Shown one piece after another: positions 1 through 6,432 of a DNA stretch of 8,758 nt (position 1 is the first letter of the stretch; every line of letters begins with the position of its first letter). The notes under the pieces were generated by a model. That model searched no databases. It was not told the DNA's origin and saw only the letters and a list, made by a program, of their open reading frames with translations. Position numbers and translations under genes: made by a program. Origin of the DNA: an uncultured Prevotella sp. (GTDB taxonomy: Bacteria > Bacteroidota > Bacteroidia > Bacteroidales > Bacteroidaceae); assembly GCA_934230965.1 (NCBI GenBank), contig CAKQFW010000079.1, forward strand, positions 1 to 8,758. Direction: 5' to 3'.

Positions 1-1
1 G

Positions 2-271
2 TACAAGGCTAAGCTCGTGTTCCCCATCCTTGACGAGAAGACAGGCAAAGAGAAGCGTAGCACCTCTACCTTCCTGGTACAGGCAGCTTCGTTCAATGGC
101 GCACTGAAAAACGTTGAGCAAGTAATGAACACTGGCACCGACTATATCATTGCCAACATTACTGAAACAAAGATTATGGACGTGTTTGAGCACGCTCCGC
201 AAACAAAGAAGAACGAGCCCAACGACAAGCCCGAATATGAGGCTGCCGAAGAGGGTAAGAAGGAGGCATAA
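2..271 (+). CDS. DUF4494-like protein, 3' part (5' end outside window)
   Basis: The reading frame is open from base 2 and continues off the left edge, so this is the C-terminal 89 residues of a longer protein. It reads YKAKLVFPILDEKTGKEK at the edge and ends EEGKKEA followed by TAA. The pattern of a strand with a charged turn, then a TxTFLVQAASFNGAL-type segment, then IIANITETKIMDVFE resembles the small Bacteroidetes DUF4494 family, which is known only as a conserved protein of unknown function. The last ~25 residues are a hydrophilic Lys/Glu/Asn/Pro-rich tail. The stop codon shares its last A with the ATG of the yggS-like gene, so the two are almost certainly co-transcribed and perhaps translationally coupled. 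The family call is from memory of the pattern, without a search. A GTG at 17 is in frame but is not a credible start, because the frame is open upstream and the fold would be cut. Confidence 0.7.
   Translation, partial: YKAKLVFPILDEKTGKEKRSTSTFLVQAASFNGALKNVEQVMNTGTDYIIANITETKIMDVFEHAPQTKKNEPNDKPEYEAAEEGKKEA
261..266 (+). promoter_or_regulatory. Shine-Dalgarno-like AGGAGG before yggS
   Basis: A perfect AGGAGG lies four bases before the ATG at 271, inside the last Lys-Glu-Ala codons of the upstream gene. It supports the chosen yggS start. Bacteroidetes generally rely little on Shine-Dalgarno pairing, so this strong match may be incidental: AAG GAG is also simply Lys-Glu. Alternatively, it may assist re-initiation at the overlapping stop/start. 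Confidence 0.45.
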
Positions 272-972
272 TGAGCACACTGAACGATGTTGCCACCCGC
301 CTGCAGAAGGTGCGTGCCTCGTTACCCGAGGGCGTACAGCTGGTGGCAGTAAGCAAATTCCATCCCGCCGAATACATACAGGCGGCCTATGATGCCGGAC
401 AACGATTGTTCGGCGAGAGTCGCGAGCAAGAGCTGGCACTGAAGGTGGAAGCCTTGCCCAAAGACATCAAGTGGCATTTCATCGGTCATCTGCAAACCAA
501 TAAGGTGAAATACATAGCCCCCTATATACACATGATAGAGGCTGTCGACTCGCTGAAGCTGCTGCGCGAGATAAACCGTCAGGCAGCAGCCCACCAGCGC
601 GTCATCAACGTGTTGCTTGAGCTACACATTGCACAAGAGGCTACCAAATATGGTCTCACGCCCGACGCCCTCCGACAGCTATTAGCCGAGGGCGAGTGGC
701 GCCAACTAAACAATGTGCATATTAGCGGATTGATGATGATGGCGTCGAACACTGACGATGAAGAACAGATACGTCGCGAGTTTGAGCAAGGCGCTCAACT
801 GTTCGACGAGGTGAAAGCCCAATACTTTGCCACCGACGACGCCTTCTGCGAACGCAGTTGGGGCATGAGCGACGACTATCCCATTGCCGTTGCTTGCCGT
901 TCTACCATGGTGCGTGTGGGCACCGCCATCTTCGGTCCACGCGTTTATTTAAAAAACAGCATCGCCCTGTAA
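271..972 (+). CDS. yggS: YggS/PLPBP family pyridoxal 5'-phosphate homeostasis protein
   Basis: This complete 233-residue protein has the usual family length. It belongs to the YggS/PROSC (PLPBP) fold-type III PLP-binding proteins, cytosolic single-domain TIM barrels that bind PLP without known enzymatic turnover and buffer vitamin B6 and amino-acid/keto-acid pools. Visible signatures are LVAVSKF with Lys29 as the predicted Schiff-base lysine, FGESREQE (47-54), WHFIGHLQTNKV (68-79), ISGLMMMA (151-158), SWGMSDDYPIAV (196-207) and STMVRVGTAIFGPR (211-224), which would form the phosphate pocket. The usual Gly before Ser-Thr in the last motif is Arg210 here. The start at 271 overlaps the preceding stop by one base and has AGGAGG upstream. 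The final four codons (Ile-Ala-Leu-stop) form the left arm of the terminator hairpin. The family assignment is firm; the gene symbol follows the E. coli name. Confidence 0.95.
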   Translation: MSTLNDVATRLQKVRASLPEGVQLVAVSKFHPAEYIQAAYDAGQRLFGESREQELALKVEALPKDIKWHFIGHLQTNKVKYIAPYIHMIEAVDSLKLLREINRQAAAHQRVINVLLELHIAQEATKYGLTPDALRQLLAEGEWRQLNNVHISGLMMMASNTDDEEQIRREFEQGAQLFDEVKAQYFATDDAFCERSWGMSDDYPIAVACRSTMVRVGTAIFGPRVYLKNSIAL

Positions 973-1021
973 AGGCAAAAGCAGTTAACATATTGCTTTT
1001 ATCTTTACAGGGCGATTTTTT
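961..1021 (+). terminator. Long hairpin terminator overlapping the yggS 3' end, probably bidirectional
   Basis: Bases 961-973 (atcgccctgtaaa) pair perfectly with 1004-1016. The stem continues through a G-C pair, a G-T wobble and one mismatch into 977-983 pairing with 994-1000, leaving a 10-base loop. A run of six T (1016-1021) follows on the plus strand. On the minus strand the hairpin is followed after four bases by another T run (complement of 951-956), so it can also stop transcription arriving from the convergent crp gene. The left arm includes the last three sense codons and the stop codon of yggS. Confidence 0.9.
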
Positions 1022-1055
1022 ATTTATAACGTTTTAATGCGTTCTTATTTATAAC
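1020..1055. repeat. Direct repeat of ttatttataac (11 bp, two copies)
   Basis: Identical copies of ttatttataac occur at 1020-1030 and 1045-1055, a 25-base period, in the AT-rich gap between the yggS terminator and the crp stop codon. It could be a small local duplication. No function is apparent. Confidence 0.5.
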
Positions 1056-1057
1056 CA

Positions 1058-1654
1058 TTACTCATTGAGCAACGATGCACGCACACGCGACAACGTTTCA
1101 GGCGTCATCTGCAGATAGCTGGCAATGTAAACCAGCGGAGCGCGCAGCACCACCTGAGGCATCAGCTTGCACAAACGTTTGTAGCGGTCAAGCGCCGTTT
1201 CAAAGCGCACCAGGTCGGCATGCACCTGCGACTGTATCAGGCTCTCCTCCAATATCTTACGATACAGTATCTGTATATTTACGTTGTGCAGCGCCACACG
1301 TTCCAGATCGGCTTTTGGCAGTGCATAGATTACAGTGTTCTCCAATGCTTCTACCTTCAGATGCGTAGGTTCCTCGCGAAAAAGGCTTTCAATGCACATC
1401 ACTATTGAGTGGTCATCGCCGATGTGTTCAGTCACTTCCTTTCCGTGCTTCTCGTAAAACTGACGCACTAATCCGCGGTCTATGTAGTAGAAGTATTTGC
1501 ATACCTCACCTTCGGTCAAAATCATCTGACCTTTAGCAAACTTCATAGGCACAAGAATATCCTCAAGCAAGTCGAGCTCATCATGTGTCATGGTGCTATA
1601 CTTTCTTGCCAGTTCACGCGCCACATCGCGTTTTGTTACCAAGGGGTCTTTCAT
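1058..1654 (-). CDS. Crp/Fnr family transcriptional regulator
   Basis: This 198-residue cytosolic regulator has an N-terminal cyclic-nucleotide-binding-type beta-roll (about residues 25-125, with AKGQMILTEGE and FYYIDRGLVRQFYEK) and a dimerisation helix (about 125-155). A C-terminal winged-HTH remnant follows (about 168-196, VYIASYLQMTPETLSRVR). The recognition helix carries Glu186-x-x-Ser189-Arg190, the same E-x-x-S-R pattern FNR uses to read TTGAT half-sites. It lacks the N-terminal Cys cluster of FNR, so it is not an Fe-S oxygen sensor of that type, and I cannot infer a ligand. The protein ends soon after the recognition helix, as many Bacteroidetes members do. It starts 61 bp after the lepA stop on the same strand with no clear promoter between, so co-transcription with lepA is likely. 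An ATG five bases upstream is out of frame. The family call is firm; the regulon is unknown. Confidence 0.93.
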   Translation of the reverse strand: MKDPLVTKRDVARELARKYSTMTHDELDLLEDILVPMKFAKGQMILTEGEVCKYFYYIDRGLVRQFYEKHGKEVTEHIGDDHSIVMCIESLFREEPTHLKVEALENTVIYALPKADLERVALHNVNIQILYRKILEESLIQSQVHADLVRFETALDRYKRLCKLMPQVVLRAPLVYIASYLQMTPETLSRVRASLLNE

Positions 1655-1670
1655 AACATTGTTTATATAG

Positions 1671-1692
1671 GTGCACTTATATCAATATGCAC
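1671..1692. repeat. Small inverted repeat upstream of the crp start
   Basis: GTGCA (1671-1675) and TGCAC (1688-1692) form 5-bp inverted arms around a 12-base AT-rich spacer, 17-38 bases upstream of the crp ATG. A single TTGAT half-site is also present on the minus strand at 1685-1681. This could be an operator or chance; the arms are short. Confidence 0.25.
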
Positions 1693-1715
1693 AGGGGTTA
1701 TAGGTTATTATCTTA

Positions 1716-3497
1716 TTAGTCGAGCTTCAGCACTGCCAAGAAAGCCTTCTGCGGCACCTCAACATTGCCAATCTGCTTCATACGCTTCTTACCCTTCTTC
1801 TGCTTCTCCAGCAACTTGCGCTTACGGCTCACGTCACCACCATAACACTTGGCGGTAACGTCTTTGCGCACACATTTTATCGTTTCGCGTGCCACAATTT
1901 TCGAGCCGATAGCCGCCTGAATGGCGATATCAAACTGCTGGCGCGGGATAAGATCTTTCAGTTTCTCGCACATACGGCGTCCCAGCGTCACTGCATTGTC
2001 TTGAAAAGCCAAGGCCGAGAGGGCGTCAACTGGTTCACCATTGAGCAAGATGTCGAGCTTGGCCAACTTTGAGGGTCTGAAGCCATCAATATGATAGTCG
2101 AACGAGGCGTATCCCTTACTGATTGACTTCAGTTTATCGTAGAAGTCGATCACAATTTCGCCCAGCGGCATCATAAAGTGCAGTTCTACACGGTTACCGC
2201 TCACATACTCTTGGTTAATGAGCTCGCCACGTTTATCGAGACACAGCGTCATGATGGGGCCAATAAAGTTGGCCGTGGTGATGATGCTGGCACGTATATA
2301 GGGTTCCTCAATATGGTCGATAAGGGTGAGGTCGGGCAATCCCGACGGGTTGTGCACCTCTTTCGAGTTGCCATGTTTGTCATACACCATATACGATACG
2401 TTAGGCACCGTGGTGATAACGTCCATATTAAACTCGCGGTCAAGGCGTTCTTGCACAATCTCCATATGCAACAATCCTAAGAAGCCACAACGGAAACCGA
2501 AGCCCAAGGCCACCGACGACTCTGGCTGGAAGGTAAGCGAAGCATCGTTCAGCTGCAGTTTCTCCAGCGAGGCACGTAGGTTCTCATAGTCAGAGGGGTC
2601 GATAGGATAAACGCCAGCAAACACCATAGGTTTCACCTCTTGGAAACCAGCAATGGCCTTGTCGCAAGAGCGGTTTACGTGGGTGATAGTATCGCCCACC
2701 TTAACCTCTGAGGCATCTTTAATGCCGCTAATGATGTATCCCACCTCGCCCGTATCGAGCGATTGGCGTGGCACCATATCCATCTTCAGCACGCCCACCT
2801 CGTCGGCGTCATACTCCATGCCCGTATTAAAGAATTTCACCTTATCGCCTTTGCGTATCGATCCATTCTCAATCTTAAAGTAGGCAATAATGCCACGGAA
2901 CGAGTTGAACACCGAGTCGAAAATCAGTGCTTGCAGCGGAGCATTCTTGTCGCCCACAGGATGTGGAACACGCTCTACCACCGCCTTTAATATATCTTCA
3001 ACGCCCTCGCCAGTTTTTCCTGATGCACGAAGAATGTCTTCATGCTTGCAGCCTATGAGGTCTACAATCTCGTCTTCAACCTCTTCGGGCATGGCGCTGG
3101 GCATGTCTATCTTGTTGATTACCGGAATAATTTCCAGGTTATGCTCAATGGCCATATACAGGTTTGAGATGGTTTGCGCCTGCACACCTTGCGTGGCATC
3201 TACCACAAGCAATGCGCCCTCGCAAGCGGCAATACTTCTCGACACCTCGTATGAAAAGTCAACGTGTCCCGGAGTGTCGATAAGATTAAGAATATATTTT
3301 TGGCCATCCAGTTCATATTCCATCTGTATGGCGTGGCTTTTTATGGTAATGCCTCGCTCGCGCTCCAAGTCCATGTTGTCGAGCATCTGCCCCTCTGTAA
3401 TCTGTATTGTGTTTGTTTTTTCCAACAAACGGTCAGCCAAAGTCGACTTTCCGTGGTCAATGTGGGCGATAATGCAGAAATTTCGTATATTGTCCAT
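1716..3497 (-). CDS. lepA: Elongation factor 4 (LepA), ribosome back-translocating GTPase
   Basis: This complete 593-residue translational GTPase is close to the ~599 of E. coli LepA. GTPase motifs are in order: AHIDHGKST (11-19, P-loop), RGITI (48-52, switch I), DTPGH (74-78, switch II, with the catalytic His78), NKID (128-131) and SGK (159-161). EF-G-like domains follow, and then the LepA-specific C-terminal domain, rich in Lys/Arg near the end ([18 protein letters not shown]) with the [11 protein letters not shown] segment before it. The protein acts on the ribosome and is thought to help stalled or mis-translocated ribosomes and 30S biogenesis. The start at 3497 gives [19 protein letters not shown], the canonical N-terminus. 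Translation ends in tandem TAA TAA codons. It is divergent from the lipoprotein gene, with its own -7 element at 3521-3528, and lies upstream of the crp-like gene. There is no frameshift or missing motif. Confidence 0.98.
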   Translation of the reverse strand: MDNIRNFCIIAHIDHGKSTLADRLLEKTNTIQITEGQMLDNMDLERERGITIKSHAIQMEYELDGQKYILNLIDTPGHVDFSYEVSRSIAACEGALLVVDATQGVQAQTISNLYMAIEHNLEIIPVINKIDMPSAMPEEVEDEIVDLIGCKHEDILRASGKTGEGVEDILKAVVERVPHPVGDKNAPLQALIFDSVFNSFRGIIAYFKIENGSIRKGDKVKFFNTGMEYDADEVGVLKMDMVPRQSLDTGEVGYIISGIKDASEVKVGDTITHVNRSCDKAIAGFQEVKPMVFAGVYPIDPSDYENLRASLEKLQLNDASLTFQPESSVALGFGFRCGFLGLLHMEIVQERLDREFNMDVITTVPNVSYMVYDKHGNSKEVHNPSGLPDLTLIDHIEEPYIRASIITTANFIGPIMTLCLDKRGELINQEYVSGNRVELHFMMPLGEIVIDFYDKLKSISKGYASFDYHIDGFRPSKLAKLDILLNGEPVDALSALAFQDNAVTLGRRMCEKLKDLIPRQQFDIAIQAAIGSKIVARETIKCVRKDVTAKCYGGDVSRKRKLLEKQKKGKKRMKQIGNVEVPQKAFLAVLKLD

Positions 3498-3510
3498 TGA
3501 TTTAAATCAC
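3497..3510. promoter_or_regulatory. FNR/Crp-type palindrome in the lepA leader
   Basis: The plus strand reads TTGATTTAAATCAC, nine of ten positions of the FNR-type box TTGAT-N4-ATCAA, with a perfect 12-bp palindrome (TGATTTAAATCA, 3498-3509) at its core. It overlaps the first base of the lepA ATG and lies just downstream of the predicted minus-strand start point near 3515, where a bound protein would block transcription. Use by the neighbouring Crp/Fnr protein is inference. Confidence 0.4.
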
Positions 3511-3520
3511 TATTTCCTTG

Positions 3521-3528
3521 CAAAGATA
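3521..3528 (-). promoter_or_regulatory. Bacteroidetes -7 element (TATCTTTG) for lepA
   Basis: Read on the minus strand this is TATCTTTG, a perfect match to the TAnnTTTG -7 consensus of the primary Bacteroidetes sigma factor. It predicts a start point near 3515 and a leader of about 18 bases before the lepA ATG. No good TTTG -33 element is seen at the expected distance. Confidence 0.7.
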
Positions 3529-3551
3529 GTGTAAAAATCTGAAAATAAGCG

Positions 3552-3559
3552 TATCTTTG
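3552..3559 (+). promoter_or_regulatory. Bacteroidetes -7 element (TATCTTTG) for the lipoprotein gene
   Basis: TATCTTTG matches the TAnnTTTG consensus exactly, 16 bases before the ATG at 3576, and predicts a start point near 3565 with a very short leader. The -33 region (about 3528-3533) is a poor match and overlaps the -7 element of the divergent lepA promoter. Confidence 0.7.
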
Positions 3560-3575
3560 CAGAAAATTTATTGCA

Positions 3576-3983
3576 ATGAGAAATACTTTATTGTTATTTG
3601 TGGCAGCAGCCCTTATGGTTTCGTGCCATGAGAGCTTAGAGAAACGTGCCCAACGCGAGGCTCGTGAATACACTGAAAAGAACTGCCCCACCCCATGGTA
3701 CAACTATACGCGCACCGACAGCGTGGTGTTTGATACGTCATCGCGCACCTATACCTACTATTGCAGCGTGAATGATAAAATGGACGATGCCACGCTGATA
3801 GCCGACCATGAGAAAGACATTACCAATGGCTTGCGCGACGAGCTAACAAAGAATACGGGCATCAAGACTTATAAAGAGGCTGGCTTCAACTTTGCTTATG
3901 TCATGCGCTCAGATAAGAACAAGCAACAGGTGCTGTATAAGCACACCTTTACTGCTGCTGAGCTGGGAGCCACCACAAAATAA
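3576..3983 (+). CDS. Small predicted lipoprotein of unknown function
   Basis: This 135-residue protein has a short signal peptide: Met-Arg-Asn, a hydrophobic core LLLFVAAALMV, then Ser-Cys with Cys17 as the predicted lipidated residue (lipobox-like MVSC). The mature part is hydrophilic, starts with a charged helix-prone stretch (ESLEKRAQREAREYTEK), and continues with a Thr/Tyr-rich segment (DSVVFDTSSRTYTYYC) and an Asp-rich stretch (NDKMDDATLIADHEKD). Two further cysteines (in KNCPTP and YYCSV) could form a disulfide. It resembles short conserved lipoproteins of Prevotella and Bacteroides with no known role. It is transcribed alone from the promoter divergent to lepA and ends at a bidirectional terminator. 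The lipoprotein call rests on the lipobox; I cannot name a function, partner or pathway. Confidence 0.85.
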   Translation: MRNTLLLFVAAALMVSCHESLEKRAQREAREYTEKNCPTPWYNYTRTDSVVFDTSSRTYTYYCSVNDKMDDATLIADHEKDITNGLRDELTKNTGIKTYKEAGFNFAYVMRSDKNKQQVLYKHTFTAAELGATTK

Positions 3984-3999
3984 AAAGTTTAAACATCGA

Positions 4000-4046
4000 A
4001 AAAAGGCTATAAAGGATGGTCATTGCCTCTCCTTTATAGCCTTTTT
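4000..4046. terminator. Bidirectional hairpin terminator between convergent genes
   Basis: Bases 4000-4016 pair perfectly with 4030-4046 (17 bp, GC-rich middle, 13-base loop). The stem is flanked by an A run on the left (3999-4004) and a T run on the right (4042-4046), so each strand ends in a U-tract. It serves the lipoprotein gene on the plus strand and the GH3 gene on the minus strand, whose stop codon is 11 bases away. Confidence 0.9.
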
Positions 4047-4057
4047 ATCTATACCTT

Positions 4058-6373
4058 TTAATAAAACACTTTATTATTTTCCACCGTGAGGCGAGCCGTT
4101 TTCAGGTTACGGCTGTCGTGGCCCACCATGATATCAAAGTCGCCAGGTTCAACCACCTTCTTCAAGTCGGCGTTATAGAAGCTTAGCTGGTCGACACCAA
4201 TCGTAAAGGTTACGGTCTTGCTTTCGCCTGCTGCCAGGTGTATACGCTCAAAGCCCTTCAGCTCTTTCACGGGTCGAGCGATAGAAGCCACCAGGTCGTG
4301 CACATACAGTTGCACCACCTCATCGGCATCGCGTTTGCCCGTATTAGTTACAGTAACCGTGGCCGTTACGCTACCATTCTTAGCCATCTGGTTAGTGCTA
4401 AGTTTCACATCGCTGTAACTAAAGGTGGTGTAGCTCAAGCCATAGCCGAAGGGATAGAGGGCACCATTGCTAACATCGAGCGCGTTGCTGGCAAATTTAG
4501 CAAACGGAACGTTATCGGGCACAGGACGACCTGTGTTCAAGTGATTATAGTAGAGAGGCAACTGGCCCGTGGTTTTAGGCATCGACATGGTGAGTCGGCC
4601 CGTAGGCACCTTGTCGCCAAAGAGCACGTCACAGATAGCATCGCCAGCCTCAGAGCCTCCAAACCACACGTTCATGATGGCGGGCACATGCTGCGCCTCC
4701 CACGACAGCACCGTGGGGCGACCCGCAAAATTGAGCAGCACCACAGGCTTGCCAAGTTTTACCAGTTCGGCCAGCAGCGCATGCTGTGCGTCGGGCATCT
4801 CGAGCGATGTACGGGTGGCACACTCGCCACTCATATCGGCGGTCTCGCCCATAGCACACACTATCACGTCGGCCTGTTGTGCTATCTTCAGTGCCTCGGC
4901 CTTCATCTCAGCATCATTGCCACGAGCAATGGTCTTACCCAGCTCACCATTCTTCTGCAGCTGTTCGTCATACCACACATTGCTACCCTGTGCATACAGC
5001 AGTTTGGCCTTGCCTTCAAGCGCCTTGGCCATGCTCTCACGAAGGGTTGAATAGCGATCAGGGGTTTGAGCCACGCTCCATGTGCCCGCCATGTTGCTAC
5101 GGGTGTCGGCCAATGGGCCAATGAGCGCCACGCATCCCTCCTTCTTCAAGGGCAGCAGTTGGTTATCGTTCTTCAGCAGCACAAAGGTTTGAGCAGCAAT
5201 GTCGCGCGCCACCTGTCGGTTTTCTTTTGTAAACAGTTCTGTCTTATGACGTTTGGTGTCGCAGTATTTGTAGGGGTCGGCAAACAGCCCCAACTTATAC
5301 TTTGCCTCAAGCACACGACGGCAAGCCTCGTTAATGGTGGCTTCGCTCACCTTACCATCGGCCACGCTCTGTGCCAGAGTTGTTACAAAGCCATTGGCGC
5401 ACATATCCATGTCGGTTCCAGCATTGAGGGTCTGAGCCGAAGCCTCTTTCAGGTTGGCAGCTGTGCCATGTGGTATGATTTCGGCTATCGAAGCATAGTC
5501 GGTCACCACAAAGCCATCAAAGTTCCACTGGTTGCGCAGCACATCGGTCAGCAGCCAGTGGTTGGCCGTAGCTGGCACATAGTCGACAAGGTTGAACGAC
5601 GACATTACGCTGCCCACACCCGCCTTAACAGCGGCCTCGTAGGGAGCAAAATACTGGTTATACATGCGTAAGCGGCTCATATCTGTGGTGTTATACTCCA
5701 GACCGCTCTCCACAGCGCCATACAGGGCAAAGTGTTTTAAGCATGCCATAATGTTGTCTTTGTTGCTGTAGTTGGTGCCCTGATAGCCTTGCACCATAGC
5801 CTCGGCAATGCGCGACCCTAAGTATGGGTCTTCGCCGTTGCCCTCGCTCACACGACCCCAGCGGGCATCATGAGCCACGTCTACCATAGGGCTGTAGGTC
5901 CAGTTAATGCCGTCGGCACTGGCCTCTTTGGCAGCCACGGCAGCACTCTGCCTAACAGCATCGAGGTTCCACGAGCACGACAGCGCCAGCGGTATGGGGA
6001 ACATCGTTTCGTAACCATGTATCACGTCCATGCCCACAATCAGGGGTATGCCCAGTCGGCTCTTTGTTACAGCAATTTCTTGCAAGGCTTTTATCTTGTC
6101 AAAGCCCTTGATGTTAAACACGCCGCCCATGTTACCCTTGGCTATGTCGCCACCCACCTGGGTATCCATGGCGCCTCCGGTGGTGATATCGCCTGCCACC
6201 ATGAGGTTGAGCTGTCCTATTTTCTCCTGAAGCGTCATGCGCGACATCAAGTCGGCCACATACTCGTTCATCGGAGCGATAGGTTTAGATTTTGGTTTTG
6301 CTTTGCCAAGCGCTGCGGCTGGCACTAAAGCTGTGGCCATTGCGACCGACAGCGATAACATTAATTTTCGCAT
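4058..6373 (-). CDS. bglX: Glycoside hydrolase family 3 beta-glucosidase (BglX-like), secreted
   Basis: This complete 771-residue GH3 enzyme would release glucose or related sugars from the non-reducing ends of beta-linked glucans or oligosaccharides. A signal peptide covers about residues 1-23 (MRK, hydrophobic stretch, AAALG), so it acts in the periplasm or beyond. The GH3 N-terminal barrel spans about 36-365, with VGMDVIHGYETMFPIPLA, the SPMVDVAHDARWGRVSEGNG and EDPYLG motifs, KHF at 213-215 and the predicted nucleophile Asp292 in FVVTDYASI. The second alpha/beta domain spans about 390-615 and holds Glu517 in SGECATR as the likely acid/base. A fibronectin III-like domain covers about 670-765 (NTGKRDADEVVQLYVHD and FERIHLAAGESKTVTF). 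No type IX secretion C-terminal domain is seen. It lies 59 bp downstream of the sensor/regulator gene on the same strand, suggesting shared control. Family is certain; exact linkage preference cannot be read from sequence. Confidence 0.96.
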   Translation of the reverse strand: MRKLMLSLSVAMATALVPAAALGKAKPKSKPIAPMNEYVADLMSRMTLQEKIGQLNLMVAGDITTGGAMDTQVGGDIAKGNMGGVFNIKGFDKIKALQEIAVTKSRLGIPLIVGMDVIHGYETMFPIPLALSCSWNLDAVRQSAAVAAKEASADGINWTYSPMVDVAHDARWGRVSEGNGEDPYLGSRIAEAMVQGYQGTNYSNKDNIMACLKHFALYGAVESGLEYNTTDMSRLRMYNQYFAPYEAAVKAGVGSVMSSFNLVDYVPATANHWLLTDVLRNQWNFDGFVVTDYASIAEIIPHGTAANLKEASAQTLNAGTDMDMCANGFVTTLAQSVADGKVSEATINEACRRVLEAKYKLGLFADPYKYCDTKRHKTELFTKENRQVARDIAAQTFVLLKNDNQLLPLKKEGCVALIGPLADTRSNMAGTWSVAQTPDRYSTLRESMAKALEGKAKLLYAQGSNVWYDEQLQKNGELGKTIARGNDAEMKAEALKIAQQADVIVCAMGETADMSGECATRTSLEMPDAQHALLAELVKLGKPVVLLNFAGRPTVLSWEAQHVPAIMNVWFGGSEAGDAICDVLFGDKVPTGRLTMSMPKTTGQLPLYYNHLNTGRPVPDNVPFAKFASNALDVSNGALYPFGYGLSYTTFSYSDVKLSTNQMAKNGSVTATVTVTNTGKRDADEVVQLYVHDLVASIARPVKELKGFERIHLAAGESKTVTFTIGVDQLSFYNADLKKVVEPGDFDIMVGHDSRNLKTARLTVENNKVFY

Positions 6374-6390
6374 AAATATATTAATTAGTG

Positions 6391-6420
6391 AAGTTTGTCG
6401 TAGGTGTTATCGACATGCTT
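6391..6420 (-). promoter_or_regulatory. Imperfect hairpin/inverted repeat in the gap before bglX
   Basis: Bases 6391-6400 (aagtttgtcg) pair with 6411-6420 (cgacatgctt) with one mismatch and one wobble, around a 10-base loop. It occupies most of the 59-bp gap between the regulator stop and the bglX start. On the minus strand it is followed by AT-rich sequence (taattaatatattt) without a U-tract, so it is not a canonical terminator. It could be an operator, an attenuator or an mRNA-stability hairpin. No TAnnTTTG element is seen in the gap. Confidence 0.4.
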
Positions 6421-6432
6421 GCACTTTGGTTC

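Noticed and set aside
17..19. GTG as a start for the first gene
   Set aside because: The frame stays open to the left edge with family-like sequence upstream, so the gene starts outside the window.
2890..3534. 214-codon open frame on the plus strand opposite lepA
   Set aside because: It overlaps the conserved GTPase domain of lepA. The Ser/Pro-rich translation has no domain, and it would run through the lepA promoter and the -7 region.
4238..5050. 270-codon open frame on the plus strand opposite bglX
   Set aside because: It lies wholly inside a strongly supported GH3 gene in the opposite frame and gives a His/Gln/Leu-rich product with no motif or promoter. It is best explained as a shadow of codon bias.
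5066..5671. 201-codon open frame on the plus strand opposite bglX
   Set aside because: It is antisense to the catalytic domain of the GH3 gene and has no start signal or recognisable protein features.
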